A DNA stretch of 64,000 bases from Phoronis australis (lineage: Eukaryota > Phoronida > Phoronidae), in assembly GCA_002633005.1 (NCBI GenBank), contig NMRA01000210.1:249653-313652 (forward strand), written 5' to 3'. Position numbers and translations under genes: made by a program. This document shows, in pieces, positions 62,744 to 64,000 of the stretch (position 1 is the first letter of the stretch; every line of letters starts with the position of its first letter). The notes beneath the pieces are model-generated. The model made no database searches. It saw only the letters and a program-made list of their open reading frames with translations, and was not told the origin of the DNA.

Positions 62744-64000
62744 CTGAAATACAAAAAGATAAATCGATGAATAAATGACATTGAGAATTATTTGAGAGAC
62801 CTGATTACACATTCCTAATTGCTTGGCCATAACAGGTAATTAGAGTAAGACAGGACAACTCGAATGCCTCCCCACTTCAATCATCAAGGATATACAAACC
62901 ATTGAAGTATTGCTACTTGCCTTCCTAACTAATATGGAAAACCGGAAGGACAAACATTGCTCTTATCCACCATATTTCATCCTATATTGGCGTAATTTTA
63001 TCATAACAATACTTTGCTTACACCACTAACTGACATGTTATGAGAATTATATCGTTTGCAGACCTTAGTACACCAAGACTAGGCTAGACGAGGTGCTTTC
63101 CCCCAGCCAAGCAGCAAGTCAAGGCTACTCATAAAGACATGCCCGAGTTAATTGAGCATGTAAATCTTTGCTAGAAAGTTGTGGGCCTTTAATTATTTCC
63201 ACCAAATTAGGTGTATTGCATTAGAAACACAAATGTTATGGTAATGGACTGTCTGCAGAAGGTGGAAGCGAGTGGGGTGCAATTCGCAAACGCAACTTAT
63301 AAATCATAAAAATCAACAGTTCAAATGACAAATACTTTTAGTAACAACAGATGTAGTAACTGAACCCTAGAGCTAATCCTTCAAAAATTACAAAGGAAGT
63401 TAAAGCAAGCAAAGTGAACATAATTTTCTTTGCACAGCAAAGACTTGGTTGGAGTAAAATGTATAATATTTTGTTATCTAAAAAAAATGACTTGCTACAA
63501 GCCCCAGTCTTCTAACCTCCTATAGCAGGTTTAAGCAATTTAAATATCAAACTGTATTATAATTAGATTCAAAACACTGACTGCTGCCAATGCACGTCAC
63601 AACTTGTTAACATTCCATCCAATTGTCTTTTGCTTACACATAGTGTATCTAATGATGGGATGGACCCTAAATATCGGACATTTCATAAAGTCATACTTGA
63701 AGCATAATCTGAGAATTAAATGACATCTCTTTTTGTTCAGCTGTAATGCATTCAATGTCCGGCACTGTCTCGTTTTTTAAAGCGTTGCCTCGTTTTGATT
63801 TCACCGAGAGAGGGTGCAATTTAGACCCCCAAGTTGGCCTAAAATGGACAAGGTTAAAAACAATCTTCTTCCACAATGAAATCATCTCACTGAACTGACA
63901 AAATGTCACTGTTTCATTTTTTTACTTCTCAAGTCAAACCCCGACCACGCACGTGTAGGTGTCATATCAAGAAGGCAAAGAGATACTAAAAGCTGCAGTG
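62744..64000. other. 5' intron or flank of CTH-like gene
   Basis: No upstream CTH-like exon (the substrate-loop and SSGMAA-type segment) could be recognised before the window ends. The N-terminus is therefore probably beyond 64000. Confidence 0.45.

Overview
This is a eukaryotic window from an AT-rich, intron-rich, transposon-rich genome. Coding exons are short and bounded by GT..AG splice sites. Introns run from about 0.2 to 4 kb and carry relics of many repeat families (Ty3/Gypsy, Kolobok-like, hAT-like, LINE, MITEs, minisatellites). Together with a REJ/GPS receptor gene and a C18orf63 homologue, this points to a marine invertebrate metazoan such as a lancelet, hemichordate, echinoderm, cnidarian or mollusc. 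I cannot resolve the phylum. Two single ambiguous bases (24634 and 57054) suggest a draft assembly.

Three protein-coding genes can be built by hand from exons whose splice phases all agree. (1) + strand, 8860-15741: a homologue of vertebrate C18orf63 (DUF4708), 10 exons, 5' end not found, with a Gln-rich exon and an unexpected SAP-like C-terminus. (2) + strand, 27531-48207: a complete 14-exon gene for a secreted-then-anchored 2230-residue receptor. Its order is signal peptide, three tandem right-handed beta-helix modules of about 315 aa, EGF, PSI, REJ module, GPS motif (HLT), SEA-like domain, one membrane helix and a 20-odd residue tail. This is the outstanding locus of the window. (3) - strand, 62743-53435: a cystathionine gamma-lyase-like PLP enzyme with six exons found. 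The 5' end and one internal exon are not found.

Layout: 1-8.8 kb is repeat-rich, with LINE, MITE and Cys-rich relics. At 8.9-15.7 kb the C18orf63-like gene is interrupted by a solo-LTR-like sequence carrying heat-shock-element arrays (9.5-10.0 kb) and an 899-bp foldback element with 9-bp target duplications (10.15-11.05 kb). At 16.6-20.4 kb lies a broken Ty3/Gypsy element on the - strand. At 22.0 and 22.7-24.4 kb lie a dispersed repeat and a TTAA-flanked Kolobok-like element with a THAP relic. At 24.4-27.5 kb is unassigned sequence with a 213-bp direct duplication. The receptor gene occupies 27.5-48.9 kb, with a hAT-like element in intron 7 and MITEs and minisatellites in other introns. At 48.9-53.4 kb a LINE relic and unassigned sequence separate the receptor gene from the convergent PLP-enzyme gene, which fills the rest to 64 kb.

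I see no evidence that the three genes form a functional unit; they look like ordinary neighbours.
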